Assembly (NCBI GenBank): GCA_004154925.1
Contig: QJNS01000024.1
Span: 390,961 to 454,960, forward strand
Direction of reading: 5' to 3'
Length of the DNA stretch: 64,000 nucleotides
Source: Monosporascus cannonballus
Lineage: Eukaryota > Ascomycota > Sordariomycetes > Xylariales
Below are positions 31,462 to 45,700 of this stretch, piece by piece. How positions within the stretch are numbered: position 1 is the first letter of the stretch; each line of letters starts with the position of its first letter. Position numbers and translations under genes: made by a program. The notes beneath the pieces are model-generated. The model was not told the DNA's origin, did no database searches, and saw only the letters and a program-made list of their open reading frames with translations.

Positions 31462-33793
31462 CTAGTGCAGAGGATCATGAGGAAGAAAGTTGCCGACAAT
31501 GAGACTGGGTCTATATGATGTGCGGCAGTCAGTCAAGGTTGATATCCCGTTGGCCCCCTGCCGTCCAGGGGGTATACTAGGAGACAACTCACATCTTATG
31601 GTCATCTCTACGAATCATGAAAGAGAAACAACAGTTGATTTTTGGGTCTTTCGAACGACCATCTGGGTTTTTCAATGTGCATGCAGTCAGGAGAGTGTCG
31701 TGAGCTGGGTCAAATGCTATGGTGCCGAATTCTTCCCAATAACGGACAAGCGACTCTTCTGTGAGGATCTCGTGCAGAGATATCTTGCCCTACATTGGGC
31801 CTGTTAGTATTGCTGGGACCTTGGATGGAGGTCCTACATCAACCCACATCTCGCAGCTTTTCCACAGGGACGTGGATCAGTTCTGCCATTTCCTTGTTCC
31901 CCCTGACGATCTCTCCCGTTCTCCTCCAGCAGCAAGCGGGGATGGCCATGGCAGCGAACACCCTGTCATACTCCATGAGGGTCTTCTCGAACCACATTTC
32001 GACATAGACGAGCTCCATATCCGTGAGTTCTTGCATCTTTTCGCGGAATTTTGGCCGAAAACGATCTAGCTGTCGTAGGATCTTCTGCTTCGAGGCACTG
32101 GCGATATGGCCATCCATATAGGTCCCTAGCCGTGCATAGCCCTTGACGTAGTTAAACGGCTTTAGCATACCGGCGTCATATTTCGCTTTTAGGACGCGCT
32201 GCATACGCTCCTCCGGGGTATCGTTACCCGACGGATCCGCCGCCTGGAGGTAGAACTCTCGAGTCTTGGCCGCAGGGTCCGCCGGCTTGACATTGCCGGG
32301 CTGAGGGATCGAACCGGTCAGCTGTGCGCTCGGCGGAGGCATAGAGCCTGGTTGGATGGTGCCGGCGGGCGGGGCATGGTGGACATTGTTATCGTCGGTG
32401 CTGCTGTTGCTACCCCCCAGAAAGTTGGCCATCCCTGACTGGCCGGGCTGGTCGTTTCTGAAGAGCAGATTCTGATTATCCGACGGGTTCACGCCGTCGT
32501 CAACGAGGCTGGTATTCAAAAAGTCATTGAGAAGATTGAACTCATTGTGAACTTCCGGAGCCAGCATGTACTGGGGATTATAACTGTGCATGTCGTGAAA
32601 TTGATTGTGGGCAGCCAACCACGCATTAGAGAAAACGGGGACTTGTGATGTGAGATCAGCTGAGCTTTCTGCACGACCTACGCGCTCGTAGGGGTTTTAC
32701 AGCACCTACGTTGATGTATGTTGGTATTAGAGACACCAGCCTGCATCCCAGAAACCTGATTCGGCGACACAAGCTGTAGGTGCCGCGCCTGGCCCAGCGC
32801 GCCGCCCGCGCCGAAGGCCTGCTTGGTGCCCTGAGCAGGGCATCCAGCTGTGTCAAAAAGGGGTGGTGCCATTGTACTAGTACTCTGATCTATCGAATTA
32901 CGCGCATGAATACCTGGCAGGATCTCTGATTCGTCGTGGCCGGTCGCGATATGGGAGCCTTTGACTTTCTTCGCGTCCGGGTCCCGGGGCTCGTCATGGC
33001 AGAGATGGCCAATATTACGCTTGATGCATCTCGTACACGGCCTCTCCTGCTCAAAGTGGTTGGTACTGGGTCAAAAACATGTAAATGCAGGTAGGGGCCA
33101 GTAGACCCCAGCTGAGAGAAATGGATCTTACATACGAGATCGCATGTCATATGCTGAAAGCCCGAGGGCAGCGGGTATTAGCCAAGTATTCAGGTTGGAA
33201 CTAGACGCGCGCGACACGGTGCAGAGGCGGAGGACCAAAGCATAATAGGAAGAAACATCACAGTGGGAAACGTAGTATCCCGCAGCAGGAAACAGAGAGA
33301 AAGCAAGGATAATTTCTTTTGTTCTCCTTTACCTCTGCTCCTGCACGCGCGCACGCAGGCGCAGATACGCGCAGACGTGGAGCCAATAGATAGCAGACAT
33401 GGCGATATGTCGGGCAAGCTTTGAATACTTACAGATCGACGACAGTAGACGCAAGCTGTAGGAACGCGCGGAGACCCCAAAATTAGCCCATGAATACGAC
33501 ATCAGGTACAGGACTGTATGTAGGTACGTGGCTGGTGACCGGGATTATGGAGGAATCAAGGAGACTAGGAGAATTATCGACTAGGTAGTAAGCGAGCACA
33601 GCATACCGTGATTCACTTTGCGCCTCTTCCTGGGGCTCTTCTGATGAGCCTCGGAGGTACTAGCGTTATTGACGGCGGCGGCGGCAGCGGTGGTGGTGGT
33701 GGTGGCAGCAGTTGTGGTTATGGTGCTGTCCTTGGACCTTGCCGAGTCCTCGGACCTCTCGTCCTTGGCATGGCGGTTGCCATTGTTTTCCAT
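31462..33793 (-). CDS. ERT1: Zn2Cys6/PAS transcription activator of gluconeogenesis (ERT1/AcuK)
   Basis: Seven exons: 33607-33793, 33433-33455, 33136-33153, 32710-33046, 31848-32659, 31593-31789 and 31462-31510, in phase for 540 residues. The Zn2Cys6 domain is spread over four exons: RKRRKVNH, then ACVYCRRS on a 23-base microexon, HMTCDL on an 18-base microexon, then ERPCTRCIKRNIGHLCHDEP; all six cysteines are present. A Ser/Gln/Pro-rich middle contains NQFHDMHSY and EFNLLNDFLNTSL. The C-terminal PAS-like region has AIPACCWRRTGEIVRGNKEM, ESLVRYWEEFGTIAFD and IPSLIVGNFLP. In Aspergillus AcuK and in yeast Ert1/Rds2 activate gluconeogenic genes on non-fermentable carbon. The intron at 32660-32709 has an alternative acceptor nine bases earlier. 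Confidence 0.9.
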
Positions 33794-36346
33794 GTCTGGC
33801 GTCCCACTTCAATTCCCTCGGGTCTGTGCCAGCTATAAGTCTCCCATTGGATCGTTGGGTTACGCAATGAGCATGTAGTCCGTGGTCAGTCGAGCAGAAG
33901 CTGGCGGCTCTCTGCAGGGCCGAGATATGATTTGCTCACAAACGTTCCGAGGTTGAAGCTCTTGTTTTGGGAGGGGGTGGTTGGGGCGAAGAGGATGAGC
34001 ACAGAAAGCGTGAGTAATATAACAGGGTCAGCAGAGGCGCGACAAGGTAAGAGAGGAAGTTCGTGATCGGCCGTAGATGGGGCTGATTGTTGATGTACTC
34101 CCCGGGGGCTGAACGGGGAAGATGGATGTCTACAGAAACTTGTCAGTCACAAAAGAGTAAAATGCCGGCGTTGCAGAAGGCCTATCTAAAAGCAAGGAGA
34201 AATGAAGAGAGATTTAGGAGTAAGCAAGCAGAGTAAGGTAAGATGGGTTTAGGTCAACTCCATATGTGTAGTAACATTTAGCTGGTTCAATGGGAAATTC
34301 TACCTCTACATATTGAGAAATCTAATGGATATCTCTCAATTCTAGATCCCACTCTTCGACAAATGGGTTTTCTTGAGCAGAGCCAAACACGCGACGGCCG
34401 TTGGACCGATTTTTGCCAAGATCTGTTTAACATCAGCCCTGGTCAAGAGCTTCGACCGGGGAAAGCTCAGTAAATTGTGCGCCAATGGAACCCCGTACAA
34501 GCTGAGCAGCGAGTCAGCGCAGTCATAGAGGGGCATGCGACACCTCTATTCTACCGAGTTACACACTAGCATTGCGCCGCTTCTTCTAGCGGTAGGTCGT
34601 GTGGGGGAGTTTAACGGCCTAGTCAGGTATTTCTATCTCTGAACTTAATTTTCCATATTTGTATCATTGCTTTTATCACTTGATTCTTTCATCTAGGCAT
34701 TCCATTATTATTGCACCCCCTTCGTATCACCGCTTACAAGAATAAGACGTTTTTATATAGTATTAGCTTTGGATTAAACGCTCTGGGATACATGTTGGGG
34801 ATCTTAAACTTTGGCTTGATACTTGGTAGGTGGGCTGAACTTTCTGCATGGTGACATGCGAGGGGTTCCTTGGGGCTTCTCGGGCCACCCTACTTGGAAG
34901 CTGGGGAGGGGGGAGTCGACTGCAGGACCGCACATGAGCGCAGAGAAAACCGATAGACCAACTGGAAACCTTGCAATGACCTTGTTAGCCCGTCCAATTT
35001 TAGCCAAGACCCGCTCGTCAATGACATGGCTTGCTGGGGTTGTCGATCTGCACGCTCAATTTGGAGTGAACCGACCAGAAATCTAACATGATCGCATGCT
35101 GGTGATGACGTCGTCTTCTCTAATTGTTCTATTCTCTATGAACTGGATCAGATGCTGGCATGACCCATTACTATTACTTCCCTCTATGTGGGCATGGATT
35201 TACCAACCTATCTTAATGACACGCTAGGTGAGTATTTTCGTACTACCTGGTGCACCTTGATGCCAAATGCACCCATCCATACAAAGTACCTAGTAGGTAT
35301 CTACTGGTGTACCTACATCAACCGTTGACTCCGTCAACCTGGTCGCCAAGTACCACGATACCTACTTGACTGCCTGGGAACATTGGCATATTATGGTGCT
35401 TTCGCGCTGCTCTCTCTCTTTTTTTTCCGCACGGCTACCCTCTTCCGGACCATGCCAGGATTCACAACGATTGCTTTTCAGCCACTTGTTCACTGACGAC
35501 CTCCTGACTGCGGCAGGTCAGCCTGAATCCTCGGTCCGGCATATTGCGCCCCGCATGCATATGCAGTATGCAAAGCTACGTCGTTTTGGGCGATGCTATA
35601 TGCATCGAACTTCGTTGGTCGTTATGTTCACCCCCGGCCTATGGCGAAACTAATGATGGACAGAATCTCACACTATCTTTCTACGAGCTTATGAACTGAA
35701 ATGGTGCGTCAGCATGCGCTCAAACCGAAGAGAGCGTATATGTGGCCCCTGATTACTATTTAACATCTTGCAGTAAGTGTAAAAAAGGCACGCATGTAAC
35801 CCGGAGTTGCAGGTTGTCTTTCGTGCCATGGGTTGAGCCCGCAACACCGCAACGGGGTGGTTCTTGGACAGCGACACCTGCACCAGAGAACACCGCTGCT
35901 TACCGGAAGGTCCTTCAAAAAGAGTCTTCTGCTTTCGACTGGTTACACTGCATCCCGCATTGGTGGCCCTTGATTCGCTGAATCTATGACCTGCCCGTCA
36001 GCTGTGCCTCTTATCTATACGAAAACAACGCTCTCTTTGACCTGATCGCTGGGTCAGCGCTATCTAGTATAGAGTAGGGGGCAAAATGTCCAGACTTTGA
36101 GCTTCCTGAGATGTTCGTAAAGAACCCGAGCAATAAACAAACTTGCATTCCCCTACCCAAACTATGCGAGAGAAGTCGAAGCTGACTCGGAGTCAATATT
36201 GCAATGTTGTCAGCAGAGCTACCAACTATGGTTCCGGCTGAGCATCTTGGCCGCTATTTTGAGTTTTCTCCTGTTGTACGCTCAATGCTACTATCAGGAG
36301 CCCTTGGCTTGAGTTACTCGCATAAACGGTAGCATAGGCTGAGAGA
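33794..36346. other. Gene-free stretch upstream of ERT1
   Basis: Probably the ERT1 promoter and long 5' leader near 33.8-34.3 kb. A cluster of TACCTA-type motifs lies at about 35285-35370. Short frames here show no similarity and I report none as genes. Confidence 0.4.
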
Positions 36347-38272
<1,926 letters not shown>

Positions 38273-40100
38273 TTCAGTCGCTACGCAGCCACGCGCGGGT
38301 TGTCAGCATGGACAATACGAGCTCAATCGAAGCATTCAATAGCTCTTTTAATTCCATCAAAAACGGGATCTCTTCTGTTTTTTGTACCTCTCCATTCTCC
38401 CGTCGCACACACTCCCGCCTGGCCTGGCCCCTTGGCAGCCTTTCGCCTAAATCGTCAAGTAATCTGCGGTTCTGGGTATCCCTCTCCTTGCAATACGGCC
38501 AAGGCCTACTCCGCATCCTGGGTGCTGAGATCTAGCCTCGGCTATTTCCTATGTCATGGGACGGGGGCAAGGGGTTGAGGCTCCGCCGTCGGTACGACTG
38601 GTCTAGAACCGCAGATGCGGACCCGACAAACTCGCAGCTAACATCATCCCCCGACAGGAATAGTGAATTACGTACTTCGCTCCATCATAGATCTATCGAA
38701 CCGAATCTTTTCTGGGATTTCTCGACGATCCCCCGTGGTCCGGGTTCGCAAGACGAGGTACCCAGCCGGCCGGCCGGCCGGCCGGAATCAAGCTTTGTGG
38801 GGGAAGCAGATCTCCCGTTTAGCCGGGGACGTCGCGGGTTACATCACGGCCCACGGCGACTACTTCAGGAAGGGGACGTCGTATCGGATGCGATGAGCGA
38901 CCAGTCGCTTATTACAGGAGCTTGTCTCCAATTTGCGGCAGTTCTGTTAAAACCCCTTCCCGCCAGCTATTTCATCCACGCCTTGCCCTCCAGGGACACT
39001 ATTTTCTTCCTTCACCTGCAGGTCTGCTTGTTCTAGCCCTGTATATATATTACATACGGAGCGCATCCAGCCGAAGCCTTGTGGATCTCGAAAGCTGGAA
39101 AGGGGAGCTCGATGCTCAGTTCCTTCTTCATTTGCAGGAGAGATACTCTAGCGTCAACGTTTCAAGGCCCCGCCGAAGTTATACCGGCTTCCGGTACTGC
39201 TTTGACGCACAGCCTCCCCTCTCCAATCCTCTTCTTGTGGTAACAACACCTACAGACTGATGGGGCCTACATAGTGGCCGCCATGGCTCCTGATATATAC
39301 ATTGCTGGTCGATTCTCCGCTCCTACCAGCAGTACCATAATTTAAGGCAATATGACGCTTATATTCCAGTGCTATACACAGACGAGGATGCCGTTCGGAA
39401 CTTCTGGTGTGGCCCTACGTTATGACCTGACGTCAACGAATCGAGTTTCCTCTCGGCCATAACATCTTACGTGCTTCGTAGCGTGACCGGCGAGACGAGG
39501 TGAGAGGGTCTCCCCTACTATGAGGTATCACATACGGGTGTCAGGGGGCCGGGCATGACCTCCCGATTCTGGAAATCATTGTAACTCCTGAGTTGAAGCT
39601 GATCATCAGGATGTCGTATCCTACTTATGAGTGCTTTTGCCGTTCTTGACGAAGCGAGCTACAATATTGTGTGCCACGCTCTATTCGTACGCTTAGGGGC
39701 ATCTGAAAATAGAAATCTTATTAAAGAGTCAGGGAACAAGGCGTAGAGACTGCCATATCTCGTGGCGCCAACACTGTATCCTGAGCTGTCGTAAAGCGGC
39801 CCTATGTTGGGGTTCTCAAACGGGACCTTCATTCACATCCTCGCTATAACTATATAGATCTGATGATGATGCATTGGGCAACCTCTGAACTCCGTCATCC
39901 GTAGTGTAATAACTCATTAAAAAAGCCAGTACCGGCTCTTTTTCTATCACACACATACAAGGCAAAGAGGCCTTGCCGAAATAGAAATGCGATTGGGCCC
40001 ACCGCTCGACCAGATCAACCCATAAAAGAGTATAACGTCGAGCAAAGGAGCCGCCCTCTCAACGTCGCACCAGTATGAAAAGACCTCATTCACATGACGC
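38273..40100. other. Intergenic between GH30 and SEC6
   Basis: Contains a (CCGG)5 run at 38765-38785. Open frames are short and unlike known proteins. No RNA gene or transposon ends recognised. Confidence 0.4.
38765..38785. repeat. CCGG tetranucleotide run
   Basis: Five tandem copies of CCGG, a self-complementary run within a non-coding stretch. Confidence 0.8.
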
Positions 40101-42347
40101 TCACTTGACCTTTCCCATAATCGTCTCGGGGCCCCTAACGACCTCCATCTGCGCGGCCCGAGCTTTGATCCCATTGAGCATGCTCCTCTCAAAGTCGTCG
40201 CGGGCGCGGAGCACGGCCTCGACCCACGTGATCTGGAGGTCCCAGTAGAGGGACTTGAAGCCGGCGAAGACGTCGGGGATGTTCTCCTTGGGCTCCTGCA
40301 GCAGCTTGAGGAACCACTCGGTGACCCGCCAGGTCTGCTTAATCGAATCCGGGTTCGGCAGCGTGTTGAAGAACTCGAAGGCCGTCGAGATATCGTCGAA
40401 GACCTTGTCTGAGAAGGGGTCGCCGCGCCGCAGCTTGGCACCCCGGTTGCGCACGCTCATCAGGTACCGCACGAGCAGCTCGTCGGCGAAAATCTCCGTG
40501 AAGATCTCCACCAGCGAGTGGTGGAGCACCTGCTGGTAGTCGTTGACGTACTCCTCGAACGTCACGATCATCTGCCGCATCGCCGTCGTCTCGTACCACT
40601 TCGGCGTGAAGAACGTTGGCATGACGGACTTGAAGTCCACGGCGATAACAAGCTTGACGAACTTGTTGAGGCACCATGTGCTGAGATCGACATAGCCGTC
40701 GCGTAGCGTGTCGATTTCGGCCTCAGATCGCTCCATGTATTGCGGTATGACGAGTGGCTCGTACTTCTGCTTGAAGCTTGAGAGGTATCCCCACTTACCC
40801 TCCTCCTCGTTATCGTCTATGCAGGCCATCTGGTCGTTGGCAGTAGCAATCAGCCAGTCCTGCAGGGGTTGGAAACCCTCTAATTCTAGGACGGCGCCGG
40901 ACTCGTATTTTTCCACTTCGTCTTCCAGCATCTTCTGCAACGACTGCTGCCGGTCACGCAATCGAAGGAACATGGCATCTATAACACCCTCTGCAACGTC
41001 CGTCCTCTGCGAGTTGCCCGCGGCATCTACCTGCTCCCGAAGCATTCGCCACATGTCTACCAAATGCTTGGTCCGGAAATACCCATACTCGTCTTGGTCC
41101 AGATTTGAGCCTTCCACATTGCGATCTACGAAATCGCGTCTCTCTTGGGTAAATATTCTCTCGATCCATTCGTCAAGGAATTTGATGATGAGTTGTCGGA
41201 AGTCCTTGACCAGCTCCTGCTCCCGGTTATCGATTACGTGGGGCTTGAGCTCGCTTTCGTCAAACCCAAGTCTCTTCATCTTTTTGTAGTATTTCTCTGG
41301 GTAGTTGACTATCTCCAACGTATGCGCAGAGCTCGATTCAGGATCCTCAATCAGCTCGATCAAGAAATCATGCATCAGCTGGTGATATATGTCGCCAAAG
41401 GTCTTGAGAATCTTCCATTTCTTAGGCATAAGAGGTACCATCCCTTGCTTGACCGCATTGAGGTCGTTGAAGAACCATCTCATTGACTTGTCCAGTCTTG
41501 TCGGATCTCCCAGGAACTCTTCCCTAACCTCAGCGAACTGACCTTTGGCGTTGATGGCAATTGCTTCCAAGAATTTTTTCTTGTATCCTCGAACCTTCTT
41601 GGCGCCATCGGTGATGCTTTGGAATCGGAAGGCCATCTCTCTATGATCCTTTAATGCCTCTTGTAGGGCCTCTACCCTCTGATCACTCTTCTCTTCGGCT
41701 TCGACAATAATCGCAAGACGAACGATGAGCCCAGTATTGTCTGCTACCACCAGATTGACGACATTGAGCGCAATAAGACCGACATGTTCATCGAACCACT
41801 CAATGGCGTCGTCCAACCGTGCGAAGTAATCCTCCAGTGTCGACTGCAGGCTCGGGTCCTCCGCTCGTTCTATCTGCTCCATCGCGTCATCTCGGATATT
41901 CCGCAGTTGCGTCAGCTCGTAGTGCACATTCAGTAGGTTCGGCATGGTCTCCTTGTCTTCCTCGTCCTCCTTCAACATATTCTCGACCCTGTTTAGGCGA
42001 GTATTAAACGTCTCTAGATTCTCGACCATGGCCTCGACGGCGCCAAAATTCCGGTGGGCCTGCGACACGAGATTGATGCTGGCAAAGTCCTTGATCATGT
42101 TCTGCGACTCGGAGCACAATTGGTCGATCTTCATCATCTCCTCCTTGATAGCTTGCACAGTCTTCTGGCCGTCGGTGAGGCCGTTCATTCCAGTCTGGGT
42201 GGTCTCTAGTTGCTCGCGCAGACCACCGCGTAGTTGGGAGTCAACAGCATTCTTCTTGCGCGTGAATTCCAGCTTCATCGCAGGTATCTTATCCAGGTCA
42301 TCGGGGTGTCGCAGAAGCTCCGAGAGCTTCACCGGCGGCGTGTCCAT
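40101..42347 (-). CDS. SEC6: Exocyst complex subunit Sec6
   Basis: One intron-free frame of 748 residues. The N-terminal ~200 residues form the coiled-coil region typical of exocyst rods (LREQLETTQTGMNGLTDGQK, FNTRLNRVENMLKED). The central and C-terminal part has the Sec6 pattern: SMRWFFNDLNAVKQGMVPLM, YHQLMHDFLIELI, DMWRMLREQVD, FTPKWYETTAMRQMIVTFEE and VFAGFKSLYWDLQITWVEAV. Sec6 is a core subunit of the octameric exocyst that tethers secretory vesicles to the plasma membrane at the hyphal tip and septum. Length is close to that of yeast and filamentous-fungal Sec6 (750-800). The start MDTPPVKLSELLRHPDDLDKI agrees with the family. It is an ordinary single-copy housekeeping gene. Confidence 0.93.
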   Translation of the reverse strand: MDTPPVKLSELLRHPDDLDKIPAMKLEFTRKKNAVDSQLRGGLREQLETTQTGMNGLTDGQKTVQAIKEEMMKIDQLCSESQNMIKDFASINLVSQAHRNFGAVEAMVENLETFNTRLNRVENMLKEDEEDKETMPNLLNVHYELTQLRNIRDDAMEQIERAEDPSLQSTLEDYFARLDDAIEWFDEHVGLIALNVVNLVVADNTGLIVRLAIIVEAEEKSDQRVEALQEALKDHREMAFRFQSITDGAKKVRGYKKKFLEAIAINAKGQFAEVREEFLGDPTRLDKSMRWFFNDLNAVKQGMVPLMPKKWKILKTFGDIYHQLMHDFLIELIEDPESSSAHTLEIVNYPEKYYKKMKRLGFDESELKPHVIDNREQELVKDFRQLIIKFLDEWIERIFTQERRDFVDRNVEGSNLDQDEYGYFRTKHLVDMWRMLREQVDAAGNSQRTDVAEGVIDAMFLRLRDRQQSLQKMLEDEVEKYESGAVLELEGFQPLQDWLIATANDQMACIDDNEEEGKWGYLSSFKQKYEPLVIPQYMERSEAEIDTLRDGYVDLSTWCLNKFVKLVIAVDFKSVMPTFFTPKWYETTAMRQMIVTFEEYVNDYQQVLHHSLVEIFTEIFADELLVRYLMSVRNRGAKLRRGDPFSDKVFDDISTAFEFFNTLPNPDSIKQTWRVTEWFLKLLQEPKENIPDVFAGFKSLYWDLQITWVEAVLRARDDFERSMLNGIKARAAQMEVVRGPETIMGKVK

Positions 42348-42846
42348 GGCGGGGGATTTGGTAGTGCCTTCGCGGCCGTAATTCGATAAGTATCAGACCA
42401 TCACGCGGGAGATGTTGTTTATGGACGCTGCACTACTCTCGAGTCGGGGCCGTAGTTGTGTCCTAGTTGCGCGGTTCGATAGTTTTGGTAGATGTTCATT
42501 CGAGGCCACCCAGAATTGGACGGGCTCCGAGGGACGTAGCAAGGGGTTACGTAAATATGCATTAATCAGAGTATGTTTCTCGAAGATTGCACTCCCCGCC
42601 TAGGAGCATATTGCTTCCTTGATATCATATCATAGGATAACAGTGCGACTACGAGTCTACCACTTCGAAGTCTGGACAGAAACGAGCCTCTTTTCTTAAA
42701 AAAAAAAAAATAAAATAAAATAAAATTTTCTTTTAAAAAAGCAGCTATCAATTGAAATTATTATATTCATTTAGTTAGAGGAAGCTGCGCCGAGGCATAC
42801 GCCCCAAGCGGGTGTAAGTATTGTTGTGATCTTCAGTTATTCCTCC
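42348..42846. other. SEC6 upstream region with A-rich run
   Basis: Contains an A12 run followed by TAAAATAAAATAAAATTTTC at about 42699-42732. Otherwise no feature recognised. Confidence 0.4.
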
Positions 42847-43450
42847 TTAGCCACCAGGCCTGTCCGCATCAATTGGCGGAAGCCCGGGCTGCCCAGTTAC
42901 ACCTTCCAAGGTAAGCCTATGCGGTCCGATGTAGGTCTGCACGCGCTCTCCAGCCACGTCGGGATCTACCCCTTCAATAGCATTGGCTTCGACGGTATAG
43001 GAGCTGGGGAATTCGTCTAGCTCAGTCCCGCCAGGGTCTAGATAGAGCATAACAGCTGAATCTTCGCTTCCCCATCTGGCCTTATGGTCTGCGAAAAGCT
43101 TGTTCCACTTTCCGTCGGAAATGAGTTGGAGGGTCCGGAACGGGAAGGCAGTGGTCAACAGTAATTCCACCTGCTGTCGACAAGGAATTGGTCCTCGCTG
43201 GCAACGGTGCTGCTGCAGTTCATCCCCTCCATTATGCTCCCCGGCTTCCGTAGTAGGGGTAGGGGAGTACCTGGATCGCCGGGTCACCGAAGCCGCCTCC
43301 CATTTTGGAAATGGTGCTTATTCTCCTCTTCTCGGCTGGAGCCCACTGGAGGTGAGGTCAGAAATCTCGAAATCCCAATACGCCTGGTTGTTGCACGGCT
43401 GGCGTTATGAGGCCTATTGCCGCCAGCGCCATGGCGAAAAATGGCTTCAT
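42847..43450 (-). CDS. Possible small secreted protein gene, structure unresolved
   Basis: From ATG 43450 the reading MKPFFAMALAAIGLITPAV looks like a signal peptide, but that frame stops soon after. A second frame gives CNNQAYWDFEISDLTSSG and stops at 43318; the same frame then stays open from there to 42847 and ends ...GLPPIDADRPGG. The pieces could be one gene with an unseen intron plus a one-base shift, a decayed gene, or chance. I recognise no family. The long frame has even composition and no known domain. Treat as a weak prediction. Confidence 0.3.
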
Positions 43451-44636
43451 ATTCGCACGGGTTTCTGAGAGTGTTGAGACTATCGGTCAAAGATAGCAGG
43501 TTCGCGGTCGTATGTTTGGCAAGGGGTGTCGGGACATAGGATGGCATTGCTCCAGCGTTTACCACAATTAGCTAAACGCCTTCAAAGCATGGCCACCCAC
43601 CTCTAGTATAGTCGTCAGCGATTTGAGCTATCATGTTAGATTACGGAGTCAGTATCAGCTTTCTTTCGCATGTGACGAACTGGAGAAATAGCCCCTTTTG
43701 GTTTTTTCCACAGGAGGCAAGCTGCTGTGTAGGCATCATCCAACCACTCCTGAAGAGCTTATCGTCACTCTCGAACGGTAAGGCAAACAAAAAAAACCAA
43801 AGCATGGCGCATCGCATAGGTTGGTGTAATTCTTGCCCCTCAACAAAATGTAACAGATTTCCTTCGATGTACGCATGGGGATTTCTAAAATCTTTTATGG
43901 AAACCCGTGGCGAGAAGCTAGATTCCATGATATGCAATGACATTTTTAGGCGCACACAGAAGAGCATAAAATTAGCTAGAGGATACTAGGGCTGGTTTCG
44001 TACAGAGTACGTGACTCGAGTCAGACATTGATCTTTAGGCTCTTTGGAGAAACGAGGAGAGAAAGATAGGGGCTACCTAGAGGCGTTCTCGAGAACTGGT
44101 ACTAGTGCTCAACTTTCGATTTTATAATTTGATTTTTGTGTGCCGTTCCGAAATGTTCCATTTACGCACATAAAGCTTACGTTGAGGCTGGCTCTTTGAC
44201 ATTTTACTCCTGGGGATGCATGACGTTCATAGCATTTGGATAAAGGGTAATACAATGAGGAACTACCAATGAGAGCGCTTGCTTACAAATATGAAAATTA
44301 TTCTCCTGGGAAGGAAAAAATATGCCAGCAATCGGAGTCCTCTCGCTATAGGACAATGGATTACTACGTCTCATCGTTGAAGACTGCTCAGAACCTGTGT
44401 ATTTATCGTATTAAATCAGGTCAAACCAGACCGGACGAGTGCGTCTGCCTTAAAGTTCTCCCTTGACTAAGTGTGACAACAGACATGTCTGCACCATATC
44501 AGAGATATCTCCCTCGACGCGAAGCAACATGATCCTTCCATTCCGGGCATAGTGCCACATTCTGTGTTTCTCTTCCGTCGTGTCGACCCAGTGTCCTCAT
44601 CGCCACGGCCCAACGCCCATCTCCGGCGGATCCACT
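43451..44636. other. Intergenic, no gene seen
   Basis: No recognisable coding similarity, repeat or RNA gene. AT content is raised towards 44.2 kb. Confidence 0.35.
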
Positions 44637-45700
44637 TCATGAGAGGCGTTCGTCAATCTTCTTCATCAAGCCATGGGTGAACAGGGGGCAGTCCTCCACC
44701 AGCGTCTTGAACCCGTCGTATGCGGTGAGGTTCTCATAGATGCATCCTGAATAGTGTACTAGCATGGTGCACATCTTATCACCTTCGGCTGACTCCGAAA
44801 AGGAGTTAAAAGCGTAGGCTATGAGGGAAACTATATCACCGAGGCGGCTAGGATATGGAGTGAAGATTTTCAACGTCTCCCAAAGCTTGTGAAGTGCCAG
44901 CTTGCCTAGCTTAGGGACGTCGTATTTGTCAGCCATGACGTATAGTCGGGCGTGGGAGAGAAAGACCGGAGCGTAGTTCTCGTCATATTTTGTATTCTGC
45001 CGAGGCGGTGGCGAGTGCGACGGGCATGGATATGAGGAGCTAGATATGAATTCGGTTACCATTTGCCTCTTCTTTGATGGGTTGAGGCACTTTTCGCATT
45101 TGGGCCTGCGATTAGATGGAAAGGTGGGGTGACATTGTTGGCAATATGGTCGACGGATGAACGAGACGAGAGATTCTGCATCCTCTTCAAGCGCAATAGT
45201 AGCTGATTTTCCTGCACCCGCGGTAGCAGTAGCGCTTTTTCCCACGTTACCGTCTTCAGTCGTCGAAGCGTCGATGAGGGACGAGTCTGCGAAGATAACC
45301 GGTTGGGGATCCGTGTAGCTTCCTGAGTACGTCCACTGGATAAAAGGACAAGTGCGGCTTCATCCATATCATCCCATACAACTCGGCCCTCGATAGTTTC
45401 TTTCATCTATCCGTTTAAAAGACAGTCGAGAGGCTTGGACAAGCTTGACACAGCATAGTTGTGGACGAGGAATTCTTTCTTCTCGGGGCCAATGGTGAAC
45501 TGGACGAGCTTGGATTCCAGAATACTATTTGCGACAAAATCAGTCCAAAGCACAATTAAAATATGACTTCTCAGATTTCCGAACCTTTGGAAGGGCGTAG
45601 CCATCTTGTCGGTTTTGGAGGCGACGTGACTGATGGGTGTTGCTTGGCTTCTAAGTGCTGCAACAGGTGAGAGGTGGAGGTAAATCCAAAAGGGAGGCAA
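44637..45700 (-). pseudogene. BTB/POZ-domain gene with stop and frameshift
   Basis: The N-terminal part reads VQFTIGPEKKEFLVHNYAVS and LSKPLDCLLNG, the start of a fungal BTB fold. An in-frame TAG (45407-45409) follows, and the same frame continues as MKETIEGRVVWDDMDEAALV, the expected next segment. About 20 codons later one base is missing (near 45350): only after a shift does FIQWTYSGSYTDPQPVIFAD appear. The shifted frame then runs through a cysteine motif (CQQCHPTFPSNRRPKCEKC) and the BTB-associated helices ARLYVMADKYDVPKLGKLAL to the stop at 44637. Two lesions within about 25 codons argue for a pseudogene. The intact relatives are protein-interaction proteins of unknown role; the gene at 9359-11287 is another member of the BTB group, not a close copy. 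The exact start is uncertain (MATPFQRF at about 45602 is likely). Confidence 0.75.

Noticed and set aside
40255..42381. Several plus-strand frames of 90-190 codons opposite SEC6
   Set aside because: Antisense to a full-length conserved protein; serine-rich composition typical of shadow frames.
43633..43989. Open frames of 108 and 118 codons on both strands
   Set aside because: No conserved motif, mutual overlap and AT-rich composition.
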